Positions 7,430 through 13,880 of a stretch of 18,545 bases of DNA are shown piece after piece. This stretch comes from Calditenuis sp032249575 (lineage in GTDB: Archaea; Thermoproteota; Nitrososphaeria_A; Caldarchaeales; Calditenuaceae). How positions within the stretch are numbered: the first letter of the stretch is position 1; every line of letters begins with the position of its first letter. Under the pieces are notes generated by a model. The model was not told the origin of the DNA. It searched no databases and was given only the letters and a program-made list of their open reading frames with translations. The stretch covers positions 1 through 18,545 of the forward strand of contig JAVVHL010000013.1 of NCBI GenBank assembly GCA_032249575.1. The letters run 5' to 3'. A program made the position numbers and the translations under genes.

Positions 7430-8500
7430 TCAGCGAAGAACTCCCCTCTGCTCGCACCAGTCTTTGAGGGGCCCGAGGATCACCCTTGGAGCGGAACGGA
7501 GGTCGGCTATCCTCCTAGAGCCCGTAAGGACCATCGCTGCCCTCAGCTCCCTCTCTATCTTGCTAGCCAGCCGCATCACCGCTTCAGGTCCCTCGACCGC
7601 TGCGGAGAGGAAGGGCCTTGCCATCCCGGCCATCGACGCACCGAGAGCCAGGACCTTGGCGACCTCGAGGCCGGTCCTTATGCCGCCTGAGCCGACGACC
7701 TCCACGCCCTCCACCCTTGAGACCTCCATGACGGCAGCCGCGGTCGGTATCCCCCACTCCCTGAAGACCTCGGCCAGCGAGGCCTTGTCGAGGTCGCCCG
7801 CAGCCAAAGCCCTCTGCCTCTCTATCTCGGTCCAGTTGGTGCCGCCTGACCCTGAGACGTCGATCGCCCTCACGCCGGCCTCTTTGAGGACGACGGCGTC
7901 CTCGTACGATATCCCGCACCCCACCTCCTTCACTATCACCGGGACCTTCAGGGACTCGGTCACCCTCCTGATCGCGTCAGCGACTCCTCTGAAGTCCGTG
8001 TCGCCGCCTGGCTGGACGAGCTCCTGGAGGACGTTCAGGTGAACGGCCAAAGCGTCGGCATCGAGCATCTCGACGGCCTCCTTCGCCATCTCCACACCTC
8101 CCTTGACCAGCTGCGCGGCCCCTATGTTCGCGATCAGAAAGGCGTCTGGTGCTACCTCCCTAGCTATCGTGTAGGTCCTCCTGACCTCGCGGTTGACGAT
8201 CCCGGCCCTCTGGCTTCCAACGCCCATCGGTATGCCGAGCCTCGATGCGGCCCTTGCGAGGGCCTCGTTGATCTTCATCGCCTCTTCTGTACCTCCCGTC
8301 ATTCCTTCTATCAGTAGCGGCATCCTGAACTCCCTGCCTAGGAAGGTCGCAGTGGTATCGACCGATTCGAGCGAGAGCTCGGGGAGGGCCCGGTGGACCA
8401 GCTCGACGTACTCGAGCCAGTTGGTCTTCCTGTACTCGACGTCGCCCTCCAGCGCTATCCTGATGTGGTCCGCCTTCCTCCTGACAACATCGCTCCCCAA
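7430..8500 (-). CDS. fni: Type 2 isopentenyl-diphosphate delta-isomerase (FMN-dependent)
   Basis: A 356-residue TIM-barrel enzyme that interconverts isopentenyl and dimethylallyl diphosphate, supplying prenyl units for archaeal ether lipids. It needs FMN, a reductant and Mg(II). Family motifs are clear. R8-K9 (RRKADHI) bind diphosphate. MTGG (67-70) and VGSQR (94-98) line the flavin site. HLNVLQELVQPGGD (154-167) includes the conserved Gln and Glu near the substrate and metal. K191 is followed later by GSGGTNW (217-223) and the phosphate loop VGSGGIRTG. The length is typical. The start is TTG 8500, seven bases after the S17e stop and without a clear Shine-Dalgarno, so it is probably co-transcribed with S17e. 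The alternative name idi-2 is equivalent. Confidence 0.96.
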   Translation of the reverse strand: MGSDVVRRKADHIRIALEGDVEYRKTNWLEYVELVHRALPELSLESVDTTATFLGREFRMPLLIEGMTGGTEEAMKINEALARAASRLGIPMGVGSQRAGIVNREVRRTYTIAREVAPDAFLIANIGAAQLVKGGVEMAKEAVEMLDADALAVHLNVLQELVQPGGDTDFRGVADAIRRVTESLKVPVIVKEVGCGISYEDAVVLKEAGVRAIDVSGSGGTNWTEIERQRALAAGDLDKASLAEVFREWGIPTAAAVMEVSRVEGVEVVGSGGIRTGLEVAKVLALGASMAGMARPFLSAAVEGPEAVMRLASKIERELRAAMVLTGSRRIADLRSAPRVILGPLKDWCEQRGVLR

Positions 8501-8507
8501 AAGCGTC

Positions 8508-8738
8508 TCAGCCCTGCTCTGCCTGGACCTGCTCCTGTGCGGCCTTCCTCTGCGCCAGCTTCGCCAGCCTCGTCAGGTACCCGGCCACCTTGTTGGCGAA
8601 CTTCTTCGAGACCTGTCCGGTGAGGACCTGCCTGACGAGGACCTTGTTCTCCTCGAACGACGTAGAGACCTGGTTCCCGTACCTCTCCATTATCTCCCTC
8701 GCGACCCTCTTCACCTTGGCCGTCCTGATCTTCCCCAA
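8508..8738 (-). CDS. rps17e: Ribosomal protein S17e (small subunit)
   Basis: A 76-residue protein from the TTG at 8738, starting MGKIRTAKVKRVAREIMERY, the standard opening of archaeal and eukaryotic S17e. It continues with FEENKVLVRQVLT and SKKFANKVAGYLTRL, followed by a lysine/glutamine-rich tail. S17e is a small-subunit protein present in Archaea and Eukarya and absent from Bacteria, so it dates the window as archaeal. A longer reading frame begins upstream at TTG 8798. I reject it because the family begins at MGKIR and because a strong ribosome-binding site lies just before 8738. The isomerase gene follows 7 bases after its stop, suggesting a two-gene unit. Confidence 0.94.
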   Translation of the reverse strand: MGKIRTAKVKRVAREIMERYGNQVSTSFEENKVLVRQVLTGQVSKKFANKVAGYLTRLAKLAQRKAAQEQVQAEQG

Positions 8739-8743
8739 CCTCC

Positions 8744-8750
8744 CACCTCC
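8744..8750 (-). promoter_or_regulatory. Strong Shine-Dalgarno that fixes the S17e start
   Basis: On the minus strand GGAGGTG lies five bases before TTG 8738 and is followed directly by GGAGG. This is the best ribosome-binding site in the window and settles the S17e start despite the rare TTG. A TATA-like CTTTATC (plus-strand positions 8772-8778) is centred about 37 bases before the start. That would give a short leader containing this site. Confidence 0.75.
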
Positions 8751-8796
8751 GTCGCCGTCCTTCGCCGAGCTGATAAAGTTGCTACGCCCAACCGCC

Positions 8797-8804
8797 AATA
8801 TACC
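8797..8804 (+). promoter_or_regulatory. TATA box for the F420-type oxidoreductase
   Basis: AATATACC is centred about 24 bases before GTG 8824, the start chosen from protein homology. This is textbook spacing for a leaderless archaeal mRNA. It lies in the 85-base gap shared with the divergent S17e gene. Confidence 0.6.
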
Positions 8805-8823
8805 GGTCTTGAGGTGCTCTGGT

Positions 8824-9840
8824 GTGAAGCTGGAGGCATCGATCGAGCCGGATAGGGTCTCCGAGGTCCCTCACCTCGCTGCTGAGGCCGAGCGTTTGGG
8901 CTTCGACGGAGTTCTCTTCAGGGAGACGAAGCACGACCCTTTCGTCATGCTCTCCCTCGCAGCGACTGTCACAAAGCGCGTGAGGTTGGGGACCTCGATC
9001 GTCGTCGCCTTCGCGAGGAGCCCTACGGTCGTGGCATACGCATCGTGGGACGTCCAGTCGCTCTCAGGAGGGAGGTTCGCCCTCGGCCTCGGAACGCAGG
9101 TCAGGGCCCACATCGAGCGGCGCTTCGGCATGACCTGGTCGAGCCCGATATCGAGGATGCGCGAGTTCGTGACGGCCCTCAAAGAGGTGTGGAGCGCGTG
9201 GCAGGCCGGGCGTTCTCCGAACTTCAGGGGCAAGCACTACCGGATCGACCTGAGCAGCTGGTACTTCGAACCAGGGCCGATCGAGAACCCCGAGATACCC
9301 GTGTACGTGGCCGCAGTCAACAGAGGCATGTGCAGGTTGGCGGGTGAGGTCTGCGACGGCGTCCACGTCCACCCGCTTAACTCGCCGAAGTACATCAGGG
9401 AGGTGATGTTGCCTGCCGTCAGGGAGGGTGCGGAGCGGGCTGGAAGGTCGCCGGACCAGGTCAAGTTCTCGGCGACGGTCTTCGCCGCTGTCGGCCTCGA
9501 TCAGGAAGAGATCGAGAGGAACCAGGAGACTGTCAGGAGGATGATCGCGTTCTACGCCTCCACCCCAGCTTACAGGGGAGTCCTCGCCTTTTACGGTTGG
9601 GAGCAGGTCGGTGAGGAGCTGAGCGGGCTAGCCCGTGATAGGAGATGGGACGAGATGGCGAAGCTCGTCAGCGACGAGATGTTGCGCGAGTTCTCGGTCG
9701 CCGGAAGACCTTCGGAGGTGGCGCAGGAGATCGTGAGGAGGTACAGGGGCCTCCTCGAGAGCGTCTGCATCTCCGCACCCTTCGACGGAAGGTCTCCGTG
9801 GTGGGGAGAGTTCGTCAGGTCCTTCCGCTCCTCCCTCTGA
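8824..9840 (+). CDS. LLM-class (luciferase-like) F420-dependent oxidoreductase
   Basis: A 338-residue bacterial-luciferase-fold TIM barrel. It opens MKLEASIEPDRVSEVPHLAA and has the family segments RVRLGTSIVVAFARSPTVVA (52-71), SGGRFALGLGTQ (81-92), a middle IPVYVAAVNRGMCRLAGEVCDGV and a C-terminal GRPSEVAQEIVRRY. It most resembles the subgroup related to mycobacterial MSMEG_2256, annotated as F420-dependent. Substrate and direction of hydride transfer are unknown. Coenzyme F420 use is inferred from the family, not from a visible diagnostic residue. The frame stays open upstream to 8590, but that stretch is antisense to S17e and looks nothing like the family. GTG 8824 fits both the homologs and the TATA box. 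lysZ follows 45 bases later behind its own box, so this is probably a single-gene unit. Confidence 0.87.
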   Translation: MKLEASIEPDRVSEVPHLAAEAERLGFDGVLFRETKHDPFVMLSLAATVTKRVRLGTSIVVAFARSPTVVAYASWDVQSLSGGRFALGLGTQVRAHIERRFGMTWSSPISRMREFVTALKEVWSAWQAGRSPNFRGKHYRIDLSSWYFEPGPIENPEIPVYVAAVNRGMCRLAGEVCDGVHVHPLNSPKYIREVMLPAVREGAERAGRSPDQVKFSATVFAAVGLDQEEIERNQETVRRMIAFYASTPAYRGVLAFYGWEQVGEELSGLARDRRWDEMAKLVSDEMLREFSVAGRPSEVAQEIVRRYRGLLESVCISAPFDGRSPWWGEFVRSFRSSL

Positions 9841-9850
9841 CCGGGATACC

Positions 9851-9859
9851 TCAATATTG
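9851..9859 (+). promoter_or_regulatory. Possible TATA box for lysZ
   Basis: TCAATATTG (core AATATT 9853-9858) is centred 30 bases before ATG 9886. It overlaps the alternative GTG start at 9859, which makes that longer start less likely. Confidence 0.5.
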
Positions 9860-9885
9860 TGAGTCGCCCCGCGTCCCTCGAAGGG

Positions 9886-10683
9886 ATGCTGGTAGTCAAG
9901 GCAGGCGGAAGGGCGATAGTCGCCAACGCCTCTAACATCGTGAGGAGCGTCGTCAGGGTCTCTTCGAAGAGGCCCGTCGTCCTCGTCCACGGAGGCGGTG
10001 ACGTGGTGACGGAGTACTGCAAGGCCCTTGGGATAGAGCCGAAGTTCGTCGTCTCGCCGCAGGGCATCAGGAGCCGCTACACCGACGAGAAGGAGCTGGA
10101 GGTCTACGTCATGGTGATGGCCGGAAAGATCAACAAATCTCTTGTTGCGGAGGCAGTCAAGCACGGAGGCCGAGCAGTCGGGATCTCGGGAGCAGACGGA
10201 AACGTTCTGGTCGCCGAGAGGAAGAAGAAGATCGTGGTGGTCGACGAGAGGGGGAGGAAGAGGGTCATGGACGGAGGCTACACGGGACAGATCAAGGAGG
10301 TGAACGCCGATCTGGTGAGGGGCCTCCTCGAGCGTGGCCTGATCGTCGTGGTCGCACCGATTGCCGTAAGCGCTGAGGGGGAGCTGCTGAACGTCGACGG
10401 CGACCAGGCCGCCGCCTCGATCGCCAGAGCCCTAGGTGCTGAGGAACTGGTCTTCCTATCGGACGTCGACGGCCTGATGCTTAACGGAGGCCTCGTGAGT
10501 AGGTTGACGGCCGAGGAGGCGCTCTCGCTGCTGCCATCGATCGGCCCCGGGATGAACAGGAAGGTGATGCTGGCCGCCGAGTCGGTAAAGGCCGGCGTCG
10601 GAAGGGCTGTCATATGCAACGGCCTTGCGGAGGACCCGCTGGCGCTGGCCGAGGCCGGAGAGGGGACAGTCATAGTCCGCTGA
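9886..10683 (+). CDS. lysZ: [LysW]-aminoadipate / [LysW]-glutamate kinase
   Basis: A 265-residue amino-acid kinase (ArgB fold). It phosphorylates the side-chain carboxylate of alpha-aminoadipate or glutamate attached to the carrier protein LysW, in the AAA-derived lysine and parallel arginine pathway. It closely resembles Sulfolobus LysZ as I recall it: MLVVKAGGRAI start, VHGGGDVVTEY (34-44), SPQGIRSRYTDEKELEVY, GGYTGQIKEVNADL, LNVDGDQAA, LSDVDGL and GPGMNRKVMLAAESV. These segments are more LysZ-like than bacterial ArgB, especially SPQGIRSRY, which helps separate carrier-bound from acetylated substrates. ATG 9886 matches where homologs begin. GTG 9859 would add nine residues and overlap the TATA box. 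No lysW, lysX, lysY, lysJ or lysK lies nearby, so the gene is detached from its pathway. Whether it serves lysine, arginine or both cannot be told. Confidence 0.93.
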   Translation: MLVVKAGGRAIVANASNIVRSVVRVSSKRPVVLVHGGGDVVTEYCKALGIEPKFVVSPQGIRSRYTDEKELEVYVMVMAGKINKSLVAEAVKHGGRAVGISGADGNVLVAERKKKIVVVDERGRKRVMDGGYTGQIKEVNADLVRGLLERGLIVVVAPIAVSAEGELLNVDGDQAAASIARALGAEELVFLSDVDGLMLNGGLVSRLTAEEALSLLPSIGPGMNRKVMLAAESVKAGVGRAVICNGLAEDPLALAEAGEGTVIVR

Positions 10684-10743
10684 TACCTGAACGCATACTG
10701 GCCAAGTTCCGACCACATCCTAGCTTCTGATGGAAGGTTCCCG

Positions 10744-10751
10744 TTCAATAC
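10744..10751 (+). promoter_or_regulatory. Possible TATA box for priS
   Basis: TTCAATAC is centred about 27 bases before GTG 10775, the start suggested by comparison with Sulfolobus PriS. It lies inside the coding extension that would result from ATG 10730. Confidence 0.45.
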
Positions 10752-10774
10752 CCGCCTCGTCCCCAGACTTATCG

Positions 10775-11947
10775 GTGAGGCAGGCACTACAGGCGGAGCA
10801 GGAGAGGAAGCTGAGGTTCGTGAGGTCGGTCTTCGCACGCTACTACAGGTCCGATCCACCTCCTCCCATCGAGGTAACAGAGCCGGAGCGGAGGGAGTTC
10901 GCCTACTGGGAGTTCGGGAAGCAGGTGATGACGAGGCACCTCGCCTTCCAGTCGGTCGGGGAGCTGATGAAGAAACTTGCCGAAGTCGTTCCTCTCCACG
11001 CCTACCGGTCTTCAGCCTACTTCAGGTATCCCGCCGCTCCGATGGAGGAGAAGGGATGGGAAGGCGCTGACCTTGTCTTCGACATCGACGCGGACCACCT
11101 GGACCTGACCTGCGTTCAGGAGCACCAGTACAGGGTCTGCCCTGTCCACGGACTCGCCGAGGTGCTGGAGGGGAAGTGCGCCGAGTGCGGTTCGGACCTG
11201 ATCGAGGTCGAGTGGGTCTGCGAGAGGTGCATCGAGGGCGCGAGGGCCGAGCTGGTCAAATTGCTGAACGTCCTGATGGACGACTTCGGAATATCTGAGT
11301 CCGAGATAGAGGTCGGGTTCTCCGGCAACAGGGGCTTCCACGTGGTGGTCTACAGCGATGCCCTCAGGCAGCTCGACCAGATGGCGAGGAGGGAGATCGT
11401 GATGTATCTGACCTGCGAGGGGATAGATCCTTCGATCCTTGGTCTTCCTTGGAAGGGCCGGAAGACTAAGGGCCTCAGGAGACCATCGCTCGAGGACCCA
11501 GGGTGGAGGGGGAGGATAGTGAGGGCTGTTGCGAGGCAGCTGGCCCGTTCCGGTGAAATGGCCGGATGGCTCGAAGACCCCGACTGGTCAGCAGCCAAGC
11601 CGTCCTATTGGAGGGAACTGATCTCCAAGGCTATCGCCGAGGAGAAGGTGAGGATAGACCCGGTCGTGACGCAGGACGTCCACAGGCTCGTGAGGCTTCC
11701 TTGGTCTTTGAACGGTAAGACGGGGCTCGCCGCTGCGCGCATCCCGCTCGACAGGGTCGAGGACTTCGATCCCTTCGAGGAGGCGGTCGTCCTGAAGGGG
11801 CCACCGGTGAAGGTGAGGGTTCTCTTCTCGCCCAAGTTCAGGCTCGGAGGCGAGGAGTTCGATGCGTTAGAGGGGCCTGTGGAGGTGAGGATGCCGGTCG
11901 CTGCCGCCGTGTACCTGATGTTGAAGGGCCTCGCGACGCTTCCGTGA
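10775..11947 (+). CDS. priS: DNA primase catalytic (small) subunit PriS
   Basis: A 390-residue archaeal-eukaryotic-type primase that makes RNA and/or DNA primers for replication together with PriL (not in this window). Catalytic aspartates D103 and D105 sit in VFDIDADHL. SGNRGFHVVV (183-192) carries the conserved histidine of the nucleotide site, and DVHRLVRLPWSLNGKTG (301-317) has the third acidic residue. Possible zinc ligands follow the first motif: C122, H125, C135, C138, C149 and C152, so there are more cysteines than a single zinc site needs. GTG 10775 places LRFVRSVFARYY at the same distance from the N-terminus as in Sulfolobus PriS and fits the TATA box. ATG 10730 would add 15 unstructured residues. 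It is not next to other replication genes. Confidence 0.95.
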   Translation: MRQALQAEQERKLRFVRSVFARYYRSDPPPPIEVTEPERREFAYWEFGKQVMTRHLAFQSVGELMKKLAEVVPLHAYRSSAYFRYPAAPMEEKGWEGADLVFDIDADHLDLTCVQEHQYRVCPVHGLAEVLEGKCAECGSDLIEVEWVCERCIEGARAELVKLLNVLMDDFGISESEIEVGFSGNRGFHVVVYSDALRQLDQMARREIVMYLTCEGIDPSILGLPWKGRKTKGLRRPSLEDPGWRGRIVRAVARQLARSGEMAGWLEDPDWSAAKPSYWRELISKAIAEEKVRIDPVVTQDVHRLVRLPWSLNGKTGLAAARIPLDRVEDFDPFEEAVVLKGPPVKVRVLFSPKFRLGGEEFDALEGPVEVRMPVAAAVYLMLKGLATLP

Positions 11948-12127
11948 CCCTGCCTCTTGGGCTAACGCTCTCCTGTCCGGAATCGTTTCTGAAGGCACGG
12001 CAAGCCTGACCGTCCAATCCGTTCCACTAAGCTCGCACGGTCGGGCAGACGCGGCTCGTCGTGACCGCAGACCTTCGATCAGCGACGAAAGGAGGTTGAT
12101 ATCAGGCTACGGCGTTGTGGGAACGGG
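11948..12127. other. Largest gene-free gap (180 bases), between priS and the CBS protein
   Basis: No credible reading frame, tRNA or C/D-box RNA is seen. The stretch can fold into consecutive hairpins. One has 10-base-pair arms at 12004-12013 and 12037-12046, with one G-U pair and a 23-base loop. A weaker one has arms at 12051-12054 and 12065-12068. A third pairs CCTTCG (around 12072) with CGAAAGG (around 12085), leaving one bulged base. None is followed by a T-run. The downstream end holds the TATA box of the CBS gene. Stems like these also arise by chance in GC-rich DNA. Confidence 0.4.
12096..12103 (+). promoter_or_regulatory. TATA box for the CBS-HPF gene
   Basis: TTGATATC in an otherwise GC-rich stretch is centred about 28 bases before TTG 12128. 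It supports that rare start and a leaderless message. AAAGGAGG just upstream is purine-rich, as expected for a BRE, although it is also part of a possible hairpin. Confidence 0.5.
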
Positions 12128-13300
12128 TTGGTTGCATCTGCCGTCCCCAAGGTCGTTGAGGTGATGCGGAGGGATTTCGTTACGATCGACGCCGACGAGC
12201 CGCTGATCAAGGCCGCGAGCCTCTTCTCGGAGACAGATGCGGACGTCCTGATCGTCCTCTCCGGCGGCAAAGTCCTCGGCGTTCTGACCGAGAGGGCGCT
12301 GCTCAGGCCGAGGGTCAACCTGGTCCAGACCAAGTGCAGGAGCTTCGCCTTCCCCTCTCCAAGGATAACTCCGGACGACCCTGTGACGAGGGCCGCGAGG
12401 CTGATGATGGAGAACAACCTCAAGGCCGCACCGGTCGTGAACGAGAACGGCGAGCCAGTAGGTGTGGTGAGCGTGATGGACCTGGTCACCTCTGTCCCCG
12501 AAGTCTTCTCCAAGCTGAAGGTGAAGGACGTGATGACGGCCGACCCGATAACGGTCAACGCCGACGACTCCATCGGCAGGGCGATCGCGCTGATGAGGGA
12601 CGAAGGGATATCGAGGCTGCCTGTCGTGCAGGACGGCCGTCTGGTTGGGATCCTGACGCTCCACGACGTGATCGTCAAGGTCCTCGGGCCGAGGGTGAGG
12701 GCCACCTTCGGAGAGATAGCGGGGGAGAAGATCTACACGCTCGGCAACAGGGTCAGGGAGCTGATGCACTCTCCCGTGATAACGGCGCGGAGCGAGGAGC
12801 CCCTGATCGAGGCCGTGAGGAGGATGGCCCACCACGACATATCATGCCTCGTGGTCGTCGACGGCGAGAGGGTCGTGGGGATCTTGTCAAGGACCGATGT
12901 CCTCGAGCCCCTTGCGGCCCTTGACGCGAAAGAGGAGGAGGGGATCTCGGTGCAGGTGACGTACAAGCTCACGAACGTCTCGGAGAGGGACAAGGAGGAC
13001 CTAATGGAGGCCGTGAGGGGTTTCGTCAAGAGGTACCGCGAGACGCTGGGCGTCGGGACCATCACGCTCCACTTCAAGGAGCACAGGGAGAAGCACGGAG
13101 ACGTTCACCTGATCCACTGCAGGGCAAGGCTGAACACGGACAGGTGGAAGGTCGCAGCTGTCGGCGAGGGATGGTCGCTTGCGCTCGCCGCAAAGGCCGC
13201 ACTCACCCGCATCGAGCGGAGGATGACCGTCACCAAGGAGCTGGCCTCCTCCTACGAGCTCTTGAGGGAGGATTTGCTGGAGCTGGCGGAGCGTTACTGA
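12128..13300 (+). CDS. Four-CBS-domain protein with C-terminal HPF/RaiA-like ribosome-binding domain
   Basis: A 390-residue protein. Four CBS repeats are visible at about 8-60, 66-125, 133-190 and 208-265. Each has the pattern of a V.(D/E)VM opening, a hydrophobic middle strand (LPVVQDG, LVVVDGE) and a GILT/GILS turn followed by D. Pairs of CBS repeats usually bind adenine nucleotides such as ATP, AMP or SAM. Residues about 272-372 follow the beta-alpha-beta-beta-beta-alpha order of bacterial HPF/YfiA: ISVQVTYKLTNV, a long helix, TITLHFKEHREK, HLIHCRARLN, WKVAAVGEG, then ALAAKAALTRIERRM. Such domains bind the small ribosomal subunit in hibernation. Nucleotide-sensed ribosome inactivation is the natural inference. 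The TTG start at 12128 fits the TATA box. A Nudix gene follows 4 bases after the stop. Confidence 0.85.
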   Translation: MVASAVPKVVEVMRRDFVTIDADEPLIKAASLFSETDADVLIVLSGGKVLGVLTERALLRPRVNLVQTKCRSFAFPSPRITPDDPVTRAARLMMENNLKAAPVVNENGEPVGVVSVMDLVTSVPEVFSKLKVKDVMTADPITVNADDSIGRAIALMRDEGISRLPVVQDGRLVGILTLHDVIVKVLGPRVRATFGEIAGEKIYTLGNRVRELMHSPVITARSEEPLIEAVRRMAHHDISCLVVVDGERVVGILSRTDVLEPLAALDAKEEEGISVQVTYKLTNVSERDKEDLMEAVRGFVKRYRETLGVGTITLHFKEHREKHGDVHLIHCRARLNTDRWKVAAVGEGWSLALAAKAALTRIERRMTVTKELASSYELLREDLLELAERY

Positions 13301-13304
13301 GGGC

Positions 13305-13814
13305 TTGAGTCGCAACATCGCGCCACCGGAAGGCGGGCCCAACACAGCGGCGGTCGCGGCCATAACAGACCTTAACCGCAGGCTCCTCGTCGTGAAGAGG
13401 TCGGAGAAGGAGGGCGATCCCTGGTCAGGCCACTGGGCCCTTCCCGGCGGAAGGTGGCAGGAGGGCGATGAGGACCTCGGAGCTACGCTGAGGAGGGAGG
13501 TGCTGGAGGAGACCGGGATAGACATCGGTTCCGCCACACCAATAGGATGGTTCGGGCCCTTCTCGCCCTCCAACCGGCCGGAGCTGAAGGTGAGCGTCCT
13601 GGCTGTCAGCATGGATTCGAGGCCCGAGGTGAAGCTGGGCGAAGAGCTGACCGATTACCGGTGGGTCGACGTGAGGTCGATGGGCGTCGAGCTCAGGAGG
13701 GTGATGACCTCCTTCGGTCCGAGGGACGTGGAGGCCTTCGTCACCGGCGACGTCCTGATCTGGGGCCTCACGGCCCGCATCATCAGGGCCCTGATGGACG
13801 CAGGTGTCCTGTGA
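13305..13814 (+). CDS. Nudix hydrolase, substrate unknown
   Basis: A 169-residue Nudix-fold hydrolase that cleaves a nucleoside diphosphate linked to another moiety. The Nudix box runs from G49 to I72 (GRWQEGDEDL through REVLEETGI), with metal-binding glutamates at E65, E68 and E69. It is one residue longer than the canonical G-x5-E-x7-REUxEExGU, the extra residue falling in QEGDEDL. The lead-in DPWSGHWALPGG resembles that of CoA-diphosphatase and 8-oxo-dGTPase-like relatives, but the substrate cannot be assigned. The start TTG 13305 is 4 bases after the CBS-HPF stop, with GAGGG in between, so the two are probably one operon and translationally coupled. A link between nucleotide turnover and the CBS sensor is conceivable but unproven. 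Confidence 0.9.
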   Translation: MSRNIAPPEGGPNTAAVAAITDLNRRLLVVKRSEKEGDPWSGHWALPGGRWQEGDEDLGATLRREVLEETGIDIGSATPIGWFGPFSPSNRPELKVSVLAVSMDSRPEVKLGEELTDYRWVDVRSMGVELRRVMTSFGPRDVEAFVTGDVLIWGLTARIIRALMDAGVL

Positions 13815-13850
13815 GAGGGCAACCACATCAGACCCGAGTGCGTCAGAACG

Positions 13851-13860
13851 TTGATTATCG
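13851..13860 (+). promoter_or_regulatory. TATA box for mtnA
   Basis: TTGATTATCG is the only A/T-rich segment in the 66 bases between the Nudix gene and mtnA. It is centred about 26 bases before ATG 13881, ideal for a leaderless transcript. It also argues against the upstream in-frame TTG at 13851. Confidence 0.6.
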
Positions 13861-13880
13861 ACCTGGGAGTTCGGTGGGGC

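Noticed and set aside
8739..8798. 20-residue N-terminal extension of S17e from TTG 8798
   Set aside because: Family proteins begin at MGKIR, and GGAGGTG sits immediately before TTG 8738.
8590..8823. 78-codon upstream extension of the F420 oxidoreductase
   Set aside because: It runs antisense through S17e, lacks family similarity, and the TATA box at 8797-8804 would lie inside it.
9886..10683. Reading the kinase as acetylglutamate kinase ArgB
   Set aside because: SPQGIRSRYTDEKELEVY and several other segments match LysZ of the LysW pathway rather than ArgB. A role in arginine through LysW remains possible.
11948..12127. tRNA or C/D-box guide RNA in the gap
   Set aside because: No T-loop consensus, no acceptor stem pairing, and no paired C and D boxes at suitable spacing were found.
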